DNA from: an uncultured Desulfovibrionaceae bacterium
GTDB taxonomy: Bacteria > Desulfobacterota > Desulfovibrionia > Desulfovibrionales > Desulfovibrionaceae
NCBI GenBank assembly: GCA_949741925.1
Contig: CATJOY010000048.1
Coordinates: forward strand, 110,268-174,267
Direction: 5' to 3'
DNA: 64,000 nt
Part shown: one piece after another, positions 36,552 to 46,653 of the stretch
Layout: every line of letters starts with the position of its first letter
How positions within the stretch are numbered: the first letter of the stretch is position 1
Made by a program: the position numbers and the translations under genes
The notes under the pieces: generated by a model
The model's input: the letters and a program-made list of their open reading frames with translations, nothing else
Told to the model about the DNA's origin: nothing
Databases searched by the model: none

Positions 36552-36860
36552 TCACACCTGTAGTATGCAGTTTTCAGCCTGGGCGAACTCGCAAAACTCA
36601 TAGGCATCGGCCGCGGCGTCATTGAGCCAGCGCCCGTCATCCGTCAAATAGCGAAACTGATAACTCTCGCCGGGAACCAGCTCAAGGTCAGCCGTAAATT
36701 TGCCGTTCTTCATACGCCGCATCGGCGTTTTCTCAGGATCCCAACCGTTGAAATCGCCCACCAGAAATACTGCCGCCGCATCGCCGCATTCCTCGGGCGT
36801 CAAGGAAAAACGCACCTTGCAGACAGGCCGCACCTTGAGAAATTGTTTGGATAGCGCCAT
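36552..36860 (-). CDS. Small CBM48/isoamylase-N-like glycogen-binding protein
   Basis: A 102-residue stand-alone early-set domain. The fold signature is clear: AVFLVGDFNGWDPEKTPMRR, then GKFTADLELVPGESYQFRYL and GRWLNDAAADAY. Such domains bind glycogen or related glucans and are usually fused to branching enzymes or AMPK subunits; alone they may recruit proteins to glycogen. GAGAGGG lies five bases before the ATG at 36860. A GH13 branching-enzyme-like gene lies 7 kb away. Confidence 0.85.
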   Translation of the reverse strand: MALSKQFLKVRPVCKVRFSLTPEECGDAAAVFLVGDFNGWDPEKTPMRRMKNGKFTADLELVPGESYQFRYLTDDGRWLNDAAADAYEFCEFAQAENCILQV

Positions 36861-37480
36861 ATTGCCCTCTCTTATGTATGATATGCTCTTCAGTTGGTCT
36901 CTACGTCCCGGCTCCGCCGCCTGCAAAAATGCCGCTGCGCATCCTCCCTGAAATAAAAGGAAGGAAGATACGCTTGCCGGCTTTGCCGCGCGTCACGCCA
37001 CCGTTCTCCCTGAAGAGGGTTTTTTCGTGCCTCGTGCACTCGTCGCCGGCCTCCACGCATCCTCAGGGCGGCATGGTAGCCGGTTTTCACTTTGTACTCT
37101 GCCGCTTTTATCCGGCAAAGGCAAGGGGATGAACGGCAAAATAAGCGCCGGCGGCGTTTCCCGGTTCTTTTTCTCCGTGAAACACCGCATAGTTTCCCCC
37201 AACAAAAAAAACGAAAAAACGAGCAGAGGCGTACCACATACACGCCAAGCCCGTTTTTTCCGGCTGATGCCGCCGGGAGAAACGATGCCTGAAAAGCCCG
37301 CGGGGCTACCACAAGGAATGGAGAGAAACGGTGCGCAGCAGGCGGCATGCGCTTTCAATGAACAAAGATAGGATAAAAATCCTTGAACCCCCAAAAGCTT
37401 CTTAACGATCAGAACACGGAAACCGCGCTCCTCGCAAAGAAGCTCGGGAGACGGCACGGGCGCGCAGCCCGGCGCACCCT
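36861..37480. other. Long intergenic region with dispersed repeat copy B
   Basis: About 620 bases without a convincing gene on either strand. It contains repeat copy B (37252-37284) and several A-rich runs. Confidence 0.5.
37252..37284 (+). repeat. Dispersed palindromic repeat, copy B
   Basis: CGTTTTTTCCGGCTGATG followed by CCGCCGGGAGAAACG. TTTTCCGGC and GCCGGGAGAAA form an imperfect hairpin. Best-preserved copy. Confidence 0.65.
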
Positions 37481-37867
37481 TCAGATATTGGCGGCCTTCA
37501 GCGTTTCCTCAAGAGAAACCCGCAGCTCGTCCGTTGCGGTAGGGTCAATGCCGCACAAACCGAAAACGGCGGTCAAAAGCATGTCCGTACGCAAGGTAAT
37601 ATCCTGAACGCCGTTGTTGATATGGCAGAGATCATCTTCTACCCGCAGCACGTAGACCCGCCGCCACTTGGCATCTCCCGGGCCGGAAACCACGGAATAG
37701 ACCTGCCGGTTGTCATCCGTGACATAGAGTTTGAGCCGGGTCAGTGTCCCTTGATCTTCGTCAATATAGGAGCTTTCGGAAAACACCCTGCCCCGGAAAC
37801 GCACCTCAGCGCCGGTATCCGTATGCAGCACATAGTTTTCCATGGCTTCCTGCGCACTTTCCGCCAT
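37481..37867 (-). CDS. Conserved hypothetical protein
   Basis: A 128-residue protein with no domain I can name. It is acidic, beta-rich looking in the first half (GAEVRFRGRVFSESSYIDED, RLKLYVTDDNRQVYSVVSGP) and helical at the C terminus. No signal peptide or membrane segment. A strong GGGAGG site lies five bases before the ATG, so translation is likely. It stands alone between two long gene-free stretches. Confidence 0.72.
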   Translation of the reverse strand: MAESAQEAMENYVLHTDTGAEVRFRGRVFSESSYIDEDQGTLTRLKLYVTDDNRQVYSVVSGPGDAKWRRVYVLRVEDDLCHINNGVQDITLRTDMLLTAVFGLCGIDPTATDELRVSLEETLKAANI

Positions 37868-38904
37868 TATATCCTCCCGAAATGTTCCCTAGGCAGCGTT
37901 TCTTGTTCCGGCCCCTGCCATACAGGGGAAACGCCGGTTTTCTCCCGCTCTTCGGGATGGGCTTCGACCACCTTCAGGTGATCAACCGGCCGCCCTTGCA
38001 AAAATTCCAGGCAGCATGCCCTGGGCCATGCTGTAAACCGCTCACTGCGCCAAGCAGTTTCTGAAGATTTCCGTTCAGGAAAAACCGCAATTTTTCCCTG
38101 GCAAAGAAGACAAAAAAAGCCCGAAGAGCTTTGAGCACCCTTACGCGATGCGTTTTTTCCGGCTCATGTCGCCGGGGGAAAAACGGCGGCTTGGCAACAA
38201 CGCTATCTCCGGAAACTGCCCTTAGGCGTTATCATCGCGCATCAGCTATTGTCAACGTTATTTCATTTATTACCTGTTACGGCCATTGTACAATCACTAT
38301 ACGCCTTCTTTGCGGCAGAAAGTACTTCGCAAGCATCATTTTACAATCTATTGCGTTACAATCCGTACCGTATCGCGCCCTTTGCTTCGGGCATCTCCCG
38401 GGCGGCTAGGGGCAATACCCCCCTCGCCCAGCCTGTTCCATCCGCCTGATCCCGCCCCCCTCCTCCCACGGCGCGCCCTGCCCTGGCCGGATCAGGCCTG
38501 TAGTACATCCGCACTATGCAGCACAACACAGAGCGGTAAAGGGAAGCACAGAAAAAACCCCGGATTTTGCTATCCTCTCTCCCCACAATACAGCAACAGG
38601 CAATGAAGCCAGAGCGTACGCTTGCTTCACAAGGCCGCCCCTCGCCTGAAGGCGTTTTCCCGCACGCTTTGGAAAATTATTATTATAATTGACGAACCTA
38701 GCACCAAAGCTTTTTCCTGATGCAGCGTTTGTAATCCGGAAGCCGCCCGGCTCGCCACACAACCGGAAAAACGCCGCTCGATCAGGAAAGCGCCGCAGGA
38801 CGCCGATCTCCGCACAAACACTGAATAAAAATCCCTGCCGTAGAATCCGATGGATTTTTATGCAAAACGGCCGGTCTTTACCAACATTGCTGAGGCATGA
38901 TATC
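37868..38904. other. Long gene-free region upstream of rhuM
   Basis: Over 1 kb without a convincing gene. Repeat copy C lies at 38151-38184. 38190-38370 is AT-rich with TACAAT recurring three times; 38670-38690 carries a TATAAT that could be part of a promoter for the RhuM gene. Nothing else recognised. Confidence 0.5.
38151..38184 (+). repeat. Dispersed palindromic repeat, copy C
   Basis: CGTTTTTTCCGGCTCATG followed by TCGCCGGGGGAAAAACG. The arms GTTTTTTCCGGC and GCCGGGGGAAAAAC pair well. Confidence 0.65.
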
Positions 38905-39957
38905 GTGAATCGAAAGCAAAAAAATGATAAAGGTGTGGTGCGGCTTATCCGCAACAGCACAGCCGAATTTTTGATTTTCACCGGGCAGACGGGCAGCCAA
39001 AGCATAGAAGCCCGTTATGAAGATGAAACTATCTGGCTTTCCCAAAAGCTCATGGCTGAGCTTTTTGCCGTTAGTGTGCCGACAATCAATGAACATTTAA
39101 AAAATATCTATGAAACAGGGGAGTTATCTCGAGAGGCAACCTTTAGGAAGTTCCGAACAGTTCAAGAGGAAGGCGGGCGCAATGTTTCCCGCCAGCTAGA
39201 CTTCTACAACCTGGATGCGATTATTTCCGTGGGCTACCGAGTTAACTCTCTACGGGCCACGCAGTTCCGGCAGTGGGCCACCCGGGTTCTGCGGGAATTC
39301 GCCATCAAGGGGTATGTGCTGGATAAAAAGCGTATGGAGAACGGCGCCTTTCTTGATGAAGATTACTTTGAGCGGCTGCTGGAAGAAATCCGGGAAATCA
39401 GGCTCAGCGAACGCAAGTTTTATCAAAAAATTACCGATATCTATGCGACCAGCATAGATTACAATAAGGATGCTCCGACTACCCGCGCCTTTTTCGCCAC
39501 GGTGCAAAATAAACTCCACTTCGCCATTCACGGCCATACCGCCGCCGAACTGATTATGGACCGAGCCTCCAGCGATAAGGCCCACATGGGCCTGACCAAT
39601 TGGGGGCGCGCCCCGGACGGCAAAATTCTCAAAACAGATGTCGGCATTGCCAAAAACTACCTGGTCAAAGAAGAACTGGAATCCCTGGGCCGCATCGTCA
39701 ACGCCTGGTTGGATTTGGCCGAAGAACGGGCCCGGCGTAAAATCCCTATGACCATGGAAGACTGGGCCACCCGGCTGGATGGATTCCTGGATTTCACCGA
39801 GTTGGCAGTATTGCGCGATAGCGGCAAGGTCAGTATGGAAGCGGCCAAACACTATGCGGAAAGCGAATTTGAAAAATACCGTATTGTCCAGGATCGCCTG
39901 TTTGAAAGTGATTTTGACAAAAGCATCAAGGCGCTGCTCGATAAAAAGAAGAAGTGA
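38905..39957 (+). CDS. RhuM-family protein
   Basis: A 350-residue protein of the RhuM (virulence protein/Bro-like) family. Hallmarks are ETIWLSQKLMAELFAVSVPT, INEHLKNIYETGEL, FYNLDAIISVGYRVNSLRAT and FRQWATRVLREFAIKGYVLD. Members occur in pathogenicity islands and near toxin or restriction genes; the activity is not established. The chosen GTG start has GAGG ten bases upstream; an ATG at 38860 is an alternative. It is probably an acquired gene, flanked by gene-poor DNA. Confidence 0.85.
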   Translation: MNRKQKNDKGVVRLIRNSTAEFLIFTGQTGSQSIEARYEDETIWLSQKLMAELFAVSVPTINEHLKNIYETGELSREATFRKFRTVQEEGGRNVSRQLDFYNLDAIISVGYRVNSLRATQFRQWATRVLREFAIKGYVLDKKRMENGAFLDEDYFERLLEEIREIRLSERKFYQKITDIYATSIDYNKDAPTTRAFFATVQNKLHFAIHGHTAAELIMDRASSDKAHMGLTNWGRAPDGKILKTDVGIAKNYLVKEELESLGRIVNAWLDLAEERARRKIPMTMEDWATRLDGFLDFTELAVLRDSGKVSMEAAKHYAESEFEKYRIVQDRLFESDFDKSIKALLDKKKK

Positions 39958-40250
39958 TCGGCACGTTTCTTTTGAACCCCTCGCCGCGGGCATGATCCGG
40001 CCGGGGCAAGCATCTTCAGGGCACGCTGCTTGCCGCAGGAGAGACGCCCCCGCCTCCGTTCACGAGGGGGCAAGGCTCCGGAGGAGATCGTTCCGCACAA
40101 GAGCCTTCGCAAGGCCGGCGTTTTCAAGGCCTGTGGCGTAGGGCTGCCCGCAAAGAAGAGGGTACGGGCAGCCTCATAGCGGCATCAACCTCCTCCTTGC
40201 GAGCGAGGCCTTTTCACCACGTAGCCGAGAATCCGCTCCGGTGCAGCCCC

Positions 40251-41402
40251 TTACATGGCTCCGGAAGCATTGAGACGCTGTATCTCATCATCCATAGCCT
40301 TTTGCAGTTCTCCGGGCAGCCCCATGATATCCACCGCCAGAAAACCCCGTACAATGGTTGAGGCGGCCTCATCCTCATCCAAGCCCCGGGCCATCAGGTA
40401 TTCTATTTCTTCTTGAGCGATCTTGCCCACGGCGGCCTCATGGGAAAGCTCCACCCCATCCACGCTTGCATCCAGTTCGGGAATGGCATGAATGCGCCCC
40501 TCCCCGAGAATCAATCCCTTACACTCGAGGTGCCCCTTGGCGGGCGCGGCATAGCCCCCGATGAACCCCCGGTTGATAATAGTCCCGCCGGTGGTCAGGG
40601 TGCGGGCGATAATTTCGCCTCGCGTGCCCGGGGCGTTCAGCAGCAGCCGGTTGCCAGCATCCACATGAGAACCCTCCGGCGCCACGACCACAGAATTGAA
40701 CCGGGCCACGGAATTCGCGCCGTTTAGGGAGATGGTCGGGTACATGACGATATCTTTAACCCGTTGGAGCAACACGTAGTTGTTCACAAAGGAGGCATCT
40801 TCGGCCAGCACCCCGGCCGTGCGCGGCCGCACGGCCACGTTGTCGCCCCAATTGTGGATCATGGTAAAGGTCAGTTTGCCGCCCTTTTCTACAAAAAATT
40901 CCGATATTCCCAGATGCGCGGCCTCTTCCGTGCCCTCGGCCGTGGCGCAGCCGGAGATAATGTGCAGTTCCGCCCCCTCCTCCACAATGACCAGGTTGTG
41001 CACGTTCTGGCCTACGCCGTTGCCCTTGATGAACAGACAGGATTGCACCGGTTCGCTGATCTTCACGCCTTTCTTCGCCCGGATAAAATAGCCGCCGTGC
41101 AGATTTTCCGCGGCGGCCCGGGAAATCGCATCCTGATCCGGGTTAAGCAGTTTCCAGTAATACTGCGGCAGGCCGTCGAAACGACGCAGCGCCTCCTTGA
41201 TATGCATCAGCTCCAGGCCATCCCGGAAACTTTGCGAGCGCACGCCGTCATGGTTCATGTGCATAAAGGAACCACTGCGGCCCTGTTCCTGCACGTCAAT
41301 GCCCGCGTGCAGCAGGCGGTTTCTATCCGCATCCGAAAGCGAGCGAAAATCCTGAAGGCTATCCCCGGCATCCGTAAAATTAAAATGCTTCAGATCAAGC
41401 AT
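40251..41402 (-). CDS. SufB/SufD-like Fe-S assembly protein
   Basis: A 383-residue SufB/D-fold protein. The beta-helix core reads NVHNLVIVEEGAELHIISGC and GGKLTFTMIHNWGDNVAVRP; the C-terminal block HAIPELDASVDGVELSHEAA and VGKIAQEEIEYLMARGLDED is the conserved SufB/D end. AGGAGG lies seven bases before the ATG, which overlaps the SufC stop by 8 nt. A two-gene SufC-SufB set without SufA, S, E or U fits the minimal SUF-like (SMS-type) system of anaerobes. It would build [4Fe-4S] clusters with its ATPase partner. Confidence 0.9.
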   Translation of the reverse strand: MLDLKHFNFTDAGDSLQDFRSLSDADRNRLLHAGIDVQEQGRSGSFMHMNHDGVRSQSFRDGLELMHIKEALRRFDGLPQYYWKLLNPDQDAISRAAAENLHGGYFIRAKKGVKISEPVQSCLFIKGNGVGQNVHNLVIVEEGAELHIISGCATAEGTEEAAHLGISEFFVEKGGKLTFTMIHNWGDNVAVRPRTAGVLAEDASFVNNYVLLQRVKDIVMYPTISLNGANSVARFNSVVVAPEGSHVDAGNRLLLNAPGTRGEIIARTLTTGGTIINRGFIGGYAAPAKGHLECKGLILGEGRIHAIPELDASVDGVELSHEAAVGKIAQEEIEYLMARGLDEDEAASTIVRGFLAVDIMGLPGELQKAMDDEIQRLNASGAM

Positions 41403-42216
41403 GGCGTACCTCCTGCCTTTCCATGGCCTTTGCGGGAAGACCGTCGCTTCCGGCGTCATCCATGAAACAACGCAGGCATTCCCGATACCCGGACTTGCGG
41501 ACCTGTTCAAGGATATCCAGAGGCTTTGCCTCGCAACACAGCCTCCCTTCGTACATAACCTGCCCCCGGTCCGCGTTCACATACTCAAGGATGTACCCAG
41601 TATGGGTGATGATCAGGCCGGATTTGCCGGTTTTCGCAAGCTGGCGGCTGGGGCAGCAGCCCCCGCCCTCCACGCCGCCGCCAAGAAGCTCTTTGGCTGT
41701 CCGGCCGATAAGGGCCATGTTTTCGATATCCACCCCGGATTCGGGCTCATCAAAAAGCAACAAATCCGGTTCCTGGGCCATCAGTTGGAGCATTTCCGAA
41801 CGCTTTATTTCGCCGCCGGAAAACCCGTCGTTCACATCCCGATCCAAAAAACGGCCGAAATTGACCCTCCCGGCCAGGGCTTCCGGGTCCACACGCCGCT
41901 CTTTGCCGGCGCAAAGCCCGAGCAAATTGCGCACCGACAAACCGTGGATAGTTGGCGGCCGTTGAAACGACATGCCGATGCCCAGCCGGGCCCGTTCGTA
42001 CATGGGGGCATGGGTGATATCTCTCCCTTTAAAACGAATGCTTCCCCCGGTTATCCGATACTCGCCAAAGCCCATGAGGGTCATAAGCAGCGTTGTTTTG
42101 CCGGACCCGTTGGGCCCGAACAAAGCAAAGGTCTCGCCCGGCTCGATGGCAAGGCTGACGCCCCGCAGCACCGGATTCCCGGCTATCTCCACATGCAGAT
42201 CTTTGATCTCAAGCAT
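41395..42216 (-). CDS. SufC-like ABC ATPase with an unusual insertion
   Basis: A 273-residue ATPase. Walker A GPNGSGKTT is at residues 34-42, signature FSGGE at 132-136, Walker B LLLFDEPESGVD at 152-163, and the switch histidine in IITHTG at about 205. About 20 residues (179-198, Gly-rich with a Cys-Cys pair) are inserted before the switch strand, where standard SufC has a short loop. The C-terminal tail carries CC and RECLRCFMDD, more cysteines than usual. It drives the adjacent SufB-like scaffold. Confidence 0.9.
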   Translation of the reverse strand: MLEIKDLHVEIAGNPVLRGVSLAIEPGETFALFGPNGSGKTTLLMTLMGFGEYRITGGSIRFKGRDITHAPMYERARLGIGMSFQRPPTIHGLSVRNLLGLCAGKERRVDPEALAGRVNFGRFLDRDVNDGFSGGEIKRSEMLQLMAQEPDLLLFDEPESGVDIENMALIGRTAKELLGGGVEGGGCCPSRQLAKTGKSGLIITHTGYILEYVNADRGQVMYEGRLCCEAKPLDILEQVRKSGYRECLRCFMDDAGSDGLPAKAMERQEVRHA

Positions 42217-42546
42217 GAAACACCTCTGTTCACGGTAAAGCTATCCTGTTCTCGGGCGTCCCCACCTGCGGGCGGGCCCCGAAGTCCTCATTATAAATAA
42301 AAGGAATACACCGGCTGCCCCCAAAAGCATACCTGTTTTTTCCGAAGGCGTCGGGCAGCCGGAAGGGCCGGAGCGCCCCAAGCAAGCGCTCCGGCGCCGC
42401 AGGCTGCCATAACCGAAATTTTCTATCTTTTTTGCAGGAGGCAGGAGACAGAGTCTTTTGTGAAAACGCGCCCCGGGCCGGGAGGCCCGGAAAATCGAGA
42501 ACCCCCGTGCCGCAGCCGCACAAGCAGCAGGCCGGTATCCGAAAGA
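42217..42546. other. Intergenic region upstream of sufC-like gene
   Basis: Contains a hairpin CCGGAGCGC / GCGCTCCGG (42368-42394) that may end the DsrE-like transcript. No gene seen. The sufC promoter should lie between about 42220 and 42330 but I do not see clear hexamers. Confidence 0.5.
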
Positions 42547-42888
42547 TCAGGGCTTAATGTAGGCGTAGCCCTGCTGTTGCAGTCGAACCAGTTCCACAAT
42601 GCCCGCCGGGACCACTTCACTTTGCGGAAACAGGCTTTCGGGCCTGGTTTCAGTAGACCGGAGGGCATTGTTACAGACCCGAAGACACAAGCCGGCCTCA
42701 GCCGCCTTGGTGAGATCCGGCCAGATATTTTTGTCCGCAAGCTGGGTCACGGCCGGGCCATTGACGACCAGCACCAGGCTCAACTCCTCGCCCGGCAGCG
42801 CTATGGCAAAGTTTACCGCGTTGGTCAGAGCGGTTTTCAGAAATCCGCCCACAGCATCCACATGAAGGACAACCTTATAAGCGCTCAT
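42547..42888 (-). CDS. DsrE-family protein
   Basis: A 113-residue protein with the DsrE/F fold: KVVLHVDAVGGFLKTALTNA then LVLVVNGPAVTQLAD and LCLRVCNNALRSTE. The cysteine in CNNAL matches the position of the sulfur-carrying residue of DsrE/TusD-like proteins. It probably handles persulfide sulfur in the cytoplasm; the nearby Suf-like pair would need a sulfur supply, but the link is only positional. GGAG lies seven bases before the ATG. Confidence 0.85.
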   Translation of the reverse strand: MSAYKVVLHVDAVGGFLKTALTNAVNFAIALPGEELSLVLVVNGPAVTQLADKNIWPDLTKAAEAGLCLRVCNNALRSTETRPESLFPQSEVVPAGIVELVRLQQQGYAYIKP

Positions 42889-43149
42889 AGCAATACTCCT
42901 CAGCTCATTCCCGGCAGGGGCGAAATAAAGGCCCGTAAAGCCGGGCAGGAGGCAGTTCCGCTACCCCGGGCCTGGAGCCGCCCCCCTTCCTGCCCGATAC
43001 TGTTCCCAGGCTCCCGAGTCAATATTCGTTTTCCCTGCCGTCACAACATGGCGCATACCGCGGCTCAGGAGGCCGGGAAAAGCGCTGCTTGCCAAGCAAG
43101 GCCGCCGGGGATAGGTATTCTTTTTTATAACCCTCATCCCTCGATCCCC

Positions 43150-43920
43150 ATGAGCGTCTTTCTCATCAAGCTCTCGCTTACCCCTTTGCTGATTATCCTC
43201 ACCACCCTTGTTGCCCGGCGCTGGGGGCCGCTTATCGGCGGCTGTCTGACAGCGCTTCCTCTCTCCGGCGGGCCGATCACCTTTTTCTTGGCCTTTGAAC
43301 AAGGCACGGAGTTTGGCGTTCTGGCTGCCCGCGGCAGCGTCATGGGGATGGTCGGCGTCGTGATTTTCTGTATTGCCTACAGTCGATGCGCCATGCGCTT
43401 TTCCTGGCCTTTGGCCGCCTGTATCTCTCTTGTCTGGTACTTCCTCTCGTTGGAAGGGCTCTCCAGGCTGCCACTGGGCATAGGCGGATCGGCCCTTTTA
43501 ACCATCTCCCTGCTTACCGTCGCGCTGTGCCTTAACGGCAGGCAGCCCCTCGGCGCGATCCCTGCCGGAGCGCCCTGGTGGGATATTCCCCTCCGCATGG
43601 TCGCGGCTACCGCTTTGCTCCTCGGCCTGACCGGAACCGCCGCCGTGCTCGGGCCGCAATACAGCGGCCTGCTCTCGGTCTTTCCGGTCTTCACTTCCGT
43701 AATGACCGTTTTCAACCACAAGCAATACGGCCCCCAAGCCGCCCGGAAATTCGTCCAGGGCATTATGTTCGGCCTCTACGCCCCCACGGGCTTCTTTGTT
43801 ATCCTGGCCTGTTTCATGGAAGATCTCGGCCTTGCCTGGGTGTACCTCGCGGCCTCGATCTTCTGTGCCCTCCTCAGCTTCCTGACCCTCAAGGTGATTG
43901 CACGCTTCCAATTCACCTAG
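43150..43920 (+). CDS. Hypothetical integral membrane protein
   Basis: A 256-residue protein with about eight hydrophobic segments (the first LIKLSLTPLLIILTTLVA; others around VMGMVGVVIFCIAYS, WPLAACISLVWYFLS, ALLTISLLTVALCL and the last VYLAASIFCALLSFLTL). The motif LTALPLSGGPITFFLAFEQG recalls DUF-type putative transporters but I cannot name it. No strong ribosome site precedes the ATG. It converges on the GH13 gene. Confidence 0.72.
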   Translation: MSVFLIKLSLTPLLIILTTLVARRWGPLIGGCLTALPLSGGPITFFLAFEQGTEFGVLAARGSVMGMVGVVIFCIAYSRCAMRFSWPLAACISLVWYFLSLEGLSRLPLGIGGSALLTISLLTVALCLNGRQPLGAIPAGAPWWDIPLRMVAATALLLGLTGTAAVLGPQYSGLLSVFPVFTSVMTVFNHKQYGPQAARKFVQGIMFGLYAPTGFFVILACFMEDLGLAWVYLAASIFCALLSFLTLKVIARFQFT

Positions 43921-43990
43921 CGTCATGGGGGATTGAGAAGAGGAAGGGCCATCCGAGGGTACAGGCTTCTTCCTCCTCCCTTGCATAGTG

Positions 43991-46357
43991 TTAATTTGTC
44001 CTGACCAGCACCACGAGGCCGCAGGCCGGGATACGCAGGGAGAGGGCTCCCTCGGCGCTCTCCAGCATCCCTTCGTTGAGCACGCCGAAACCGCCGTATA
44101 CGGGGCTATCGCTGTTGAGGATTTCCTTCCAGGTTTTGCCCTTCAGGCTTCTGTGCCCAATGCCGTAGTTCTCAAAGGGATCGGGCGCAAAACAGGCGGC
44201 TATCAGGAATTCATCATTGCCCCACCACCGCCGGAAGACCACCACCCTATCCTTGTTGTGGACCTTGAGCACCTCGACAAACGGCGAGCGCAGGCCGGGC
44301 GTATCCAGACGCAGGCGGATGCAATCCCGATAAAAACGGAACATGGCCGCCCCGGTCCCGGCACGCAGGGCCTGAAAATCCTCGCGGTGTTCCAGAAAAT
44401 CGTCGTGGCGGTAAGGTTCCACAGCGGCTACCTCTTCGCCCATAAAAAACATGGGCGTGCCCGCCGCGAACAGGGTCAGCCCGGCGGCTACCCGGCAACG
44501 GGCTTCGGCCCATGGCCTGGTATTATCAAAGAGCATGCCGTTGACCGCCACATTCATATTCCGGGCCGAATGCTCAGAGTTACCGGATTCATCATGCGAT
44601 TCGTGGTAGACGATCCGGCCGGGGCTGCCCATGATCATTCCACCGAAAACGTTCATTTTGAGAGTCCTAGAGGTGCCGTACCCGGCATTGCGCAGCAGGC
44701 GGGCCTTGGAATCATCCTGATCCGAATCGCCGATCAATTGGTGGTACCACTCAGACCACCAGGCAGCGTCAAAGCCGAGTCCGCCGGCGTTCAAGGAGCG
44801 GGAGAGCATATCCCAGCCGCTATGGTCTTCGGCCAACAGGAAGAGACCCGGCTTGAAAAGCCGCAAGGTCCGCGCCCACTCGCGCATAAACCGGATGCCC
44901 GCCTCATTGGCCTCGGGCACGGGGCTGCCATCCTTGTGCAGCACATTGAAGCTGTGCAAGGCCTGGGTCAGATCCATCCGGAAGCCATCAATATGAAAAT
45001 CCAGGGCAAAGGCCACGGCGCTGCCGATCAACCACGAGCGCACAAATTCTTCGCCCATATTGGGCAGATAGCCGGTGGACATGTTATCGCAGTAACCACC
45101 CTCGGGGAAATCCGGATATTCCTCTTGCGTTCCCTTGTAATAAAAATAGGCGTTATGGTCGTGCCGGACGCTGTCGTACATCCACTGCACGCGTTCGGTA
45201 TCCGGGGTATAGTGGTTATAGACCACGTCAATGATCACCGCTATGCCCTGACGATGGCAGGCCCGGACAAACCGTTTTAGGGCATCGCGCCCGTATTTGA
45301 CGGCATAGTAATGCGAAGCGCCGTAGCCCCACCCGGCAACCCCTTCAAAGGCGCTGACCGGCAAAAGCTCTATAGCATTAACGCCGAGATCGGCCAGGTA
45401 CCCCAGCATGCCCATGGCATCCTCAAGCGTTCCGGGGCCTTCCCGACCGGCACCCAAAGCGGCCACATGCATTTCGTAAATGACCAGATCCTGAAGGCTT
45501 GTCGGCACGGGCCGCAGGGGGTCGAATTCCTCCCGCCAGAAATCCTCCGGCGAAACCCACTCGGCTTCGCCGCCATCCCCCGCCCGGGCGTTGATTGTAT
45601 TCTGATCCACAACCACCGAGCAGCTTTTGGTACAATCAAGATCCTTGGCCTGGCCGTTCCACTCGCCGCCGTCTCCCGGTTCCGCGGGGTTCTTACCGCC
45701 GCTGCCCGCCTGGGCCAGGGAACAAAGATCCGTTCTGTAGGCCACTGAACCGTCATCCCTAGTGATTCTGAACATATAGAGCCTGCCCGACCAAGCGGAA
45801 AAATCCGCCATGGCCGGATCGTGCGGATCCGTGCTCCAAATGTTGCCCTGGCCGCGGCTCAGAGCGTAGCTCTCCTGAACGCCTCTTCCGTCATCCCCAA
45901 TATAGCCGCCGCTGTTCTCTTCGGCTGTAACCAGTTCCACCGCTCGGGCGTTGGGAGCCCACACGGAAAAAAGAATACCGCCGTCCGCGCGACGCGCCGC
46001 GCCAAGGCTGCGGTAGGGCGTCACCCAATAGCGCTGGCATGCTTCTTCGCCCAGAACAAACCGCCGCTTCATATCCGGCGCATCCGCCGGGCCGCTCTCG
46101 GTTGGAACCGCCCAGGTATCCTTACGCCCCGGCAGATCGGCCAGAACGCCCCAGATAACGGTTTTTCCCTTTTCCTCATCGGCAAAGGAAACTTCGGCGG
46201 TATAGCCGCCAAAATCACCCTCTAACGGCCGCATAGGCAGGCTGCTCCAGGCTTCGCTCAAACGGCCCTCGGCATCCCAATTTCCGGTCAGACGAACATT
46301 GTCGAGCAGCCCACGCGATACGCCCGCGCGATATTCAAAGGTTACCACTAGCGCCAT
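43991..46357 (-). CDS. GH13 family protein, 1,4-alpha-glucan branching-enzyme-like
   Basis: A 788-residue alpha-amylase-superfamily enzyme. An N-terminal region with a CBM48-like segment (ADGGILFSVWAPNARAVELV) leads to the TIM barrel. All four catalytic regions are present: DVVYNH, DGFRMDL (nucleophile Asp), LLAED (acid Glu) and ESHDE. YEMHVAAL and the long extra N-terminal domain fit glycogen-branching or debranching relatives; the exact specificity cannot be read. GGAGG lies seven bases before the ATG at 46357. No glycogen operon partner is adjacent. Confidence 0.87.
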   Translation of the reverse strand: MALVVTFEYRAGVSRGLLDNVRLTGNWDAEGRLSEAWSSLPMRPLEGDFGGYTAEVSFADEEKGKTVIWGVLADLPGRKDTWAVPTESGPADAPDMKRRFVLGEEACQRYWVTPYRSLGAARRADGGILFSVWAPNARAVELVTAEENSGGYIGDDGRGVQESYALSRGQGNIWSTDPHDPAMADFSAWSGRLYMFRITRDDGSVAYRTDLCSLAQAGSGGKNPAEPGDGGEWNGQAKDLDCTKSCSVVVDQNTINARAGDGGEAEWVSPEDFWREEFDPLRPVPTSLQDLVIYEMHVAALGAGREGPGTLEDAMGMLGYLADLGVNAIELLPVSAFEGVAGWGYGASHYYAVKYGRDALKRFVRACHRQGIAVIIDVVYNHYTPDTERVQWMYDSVRHDHNAYFYYKGTQEEYPDFPEGGYCDNMSTGYLPNMGEEFVRSWLIGSAVAFALDFHIDGFRMDLTQALHSFNVLHKDGSPVPEANEAGIRFMREWARTLRLFKPGLFLLAEDHSGWDMLSRSLNAGGLGFDAAWWSEWYHQLIGDSDQDDSKARLLRNAGYGTSRTLKMNVFGGMIMGSPGRIVYHESHDESGNSEHSARNMNVAVNGMLFDNTRPWAEARCRVAAGLTLFAAGTPMFFMGEEVAAVEPYRHDDFLEHREDFQALRAGTGAAMFRFYRDCIRLRLDTPGLRSPFVEVLKVHNKDRVVVFRRWWGNDEFLIAACFAPDPFENYGIGHRSLKGKTWKEILNSDSPVYGGFGVLNEGMLESAEGALSLRIPACGLVVLVRTN

Positions 46358-46653
46358 GGCATTTCCTCCAGCGATCCCGAGGGACCGACTTTCTCTTAGT
46401 ATCAGACACACTAGGCCTGTTTTCGGTCAGAAATATGCCAAAATGCCTCCTTAGGCCATTATATCATGAGATATACCCTCGCTATCACTACTATATCATC
46501 TGCTTGTCTACGCTGTATATTGTTATAAATAACAGACATTGTATTCAGGATTAATAATCCATCTACTGAAGTAAATCATAGAACAGTTTCTTTTTTACGG
46601 TATCCTGGGCTTAAAGAATGGAACTCTTTCCATCATTAGCAAAGGAGATCGTC
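46358..46653. other. Divergent promoter region, AT-rich
   Basis: Separates the GH13 and BON genes. AT-rich with TATATCATGAGATATA (two six-base arms) near 46460; no confident promoter assignment. Confidence 0.45.

Noticed and set aside
42460..43149. Long upstream extension of the membrane protein gene
   Set aside because: It runs antisense through the DsrE-like gene; membrane-protein sequence starts at 43150.
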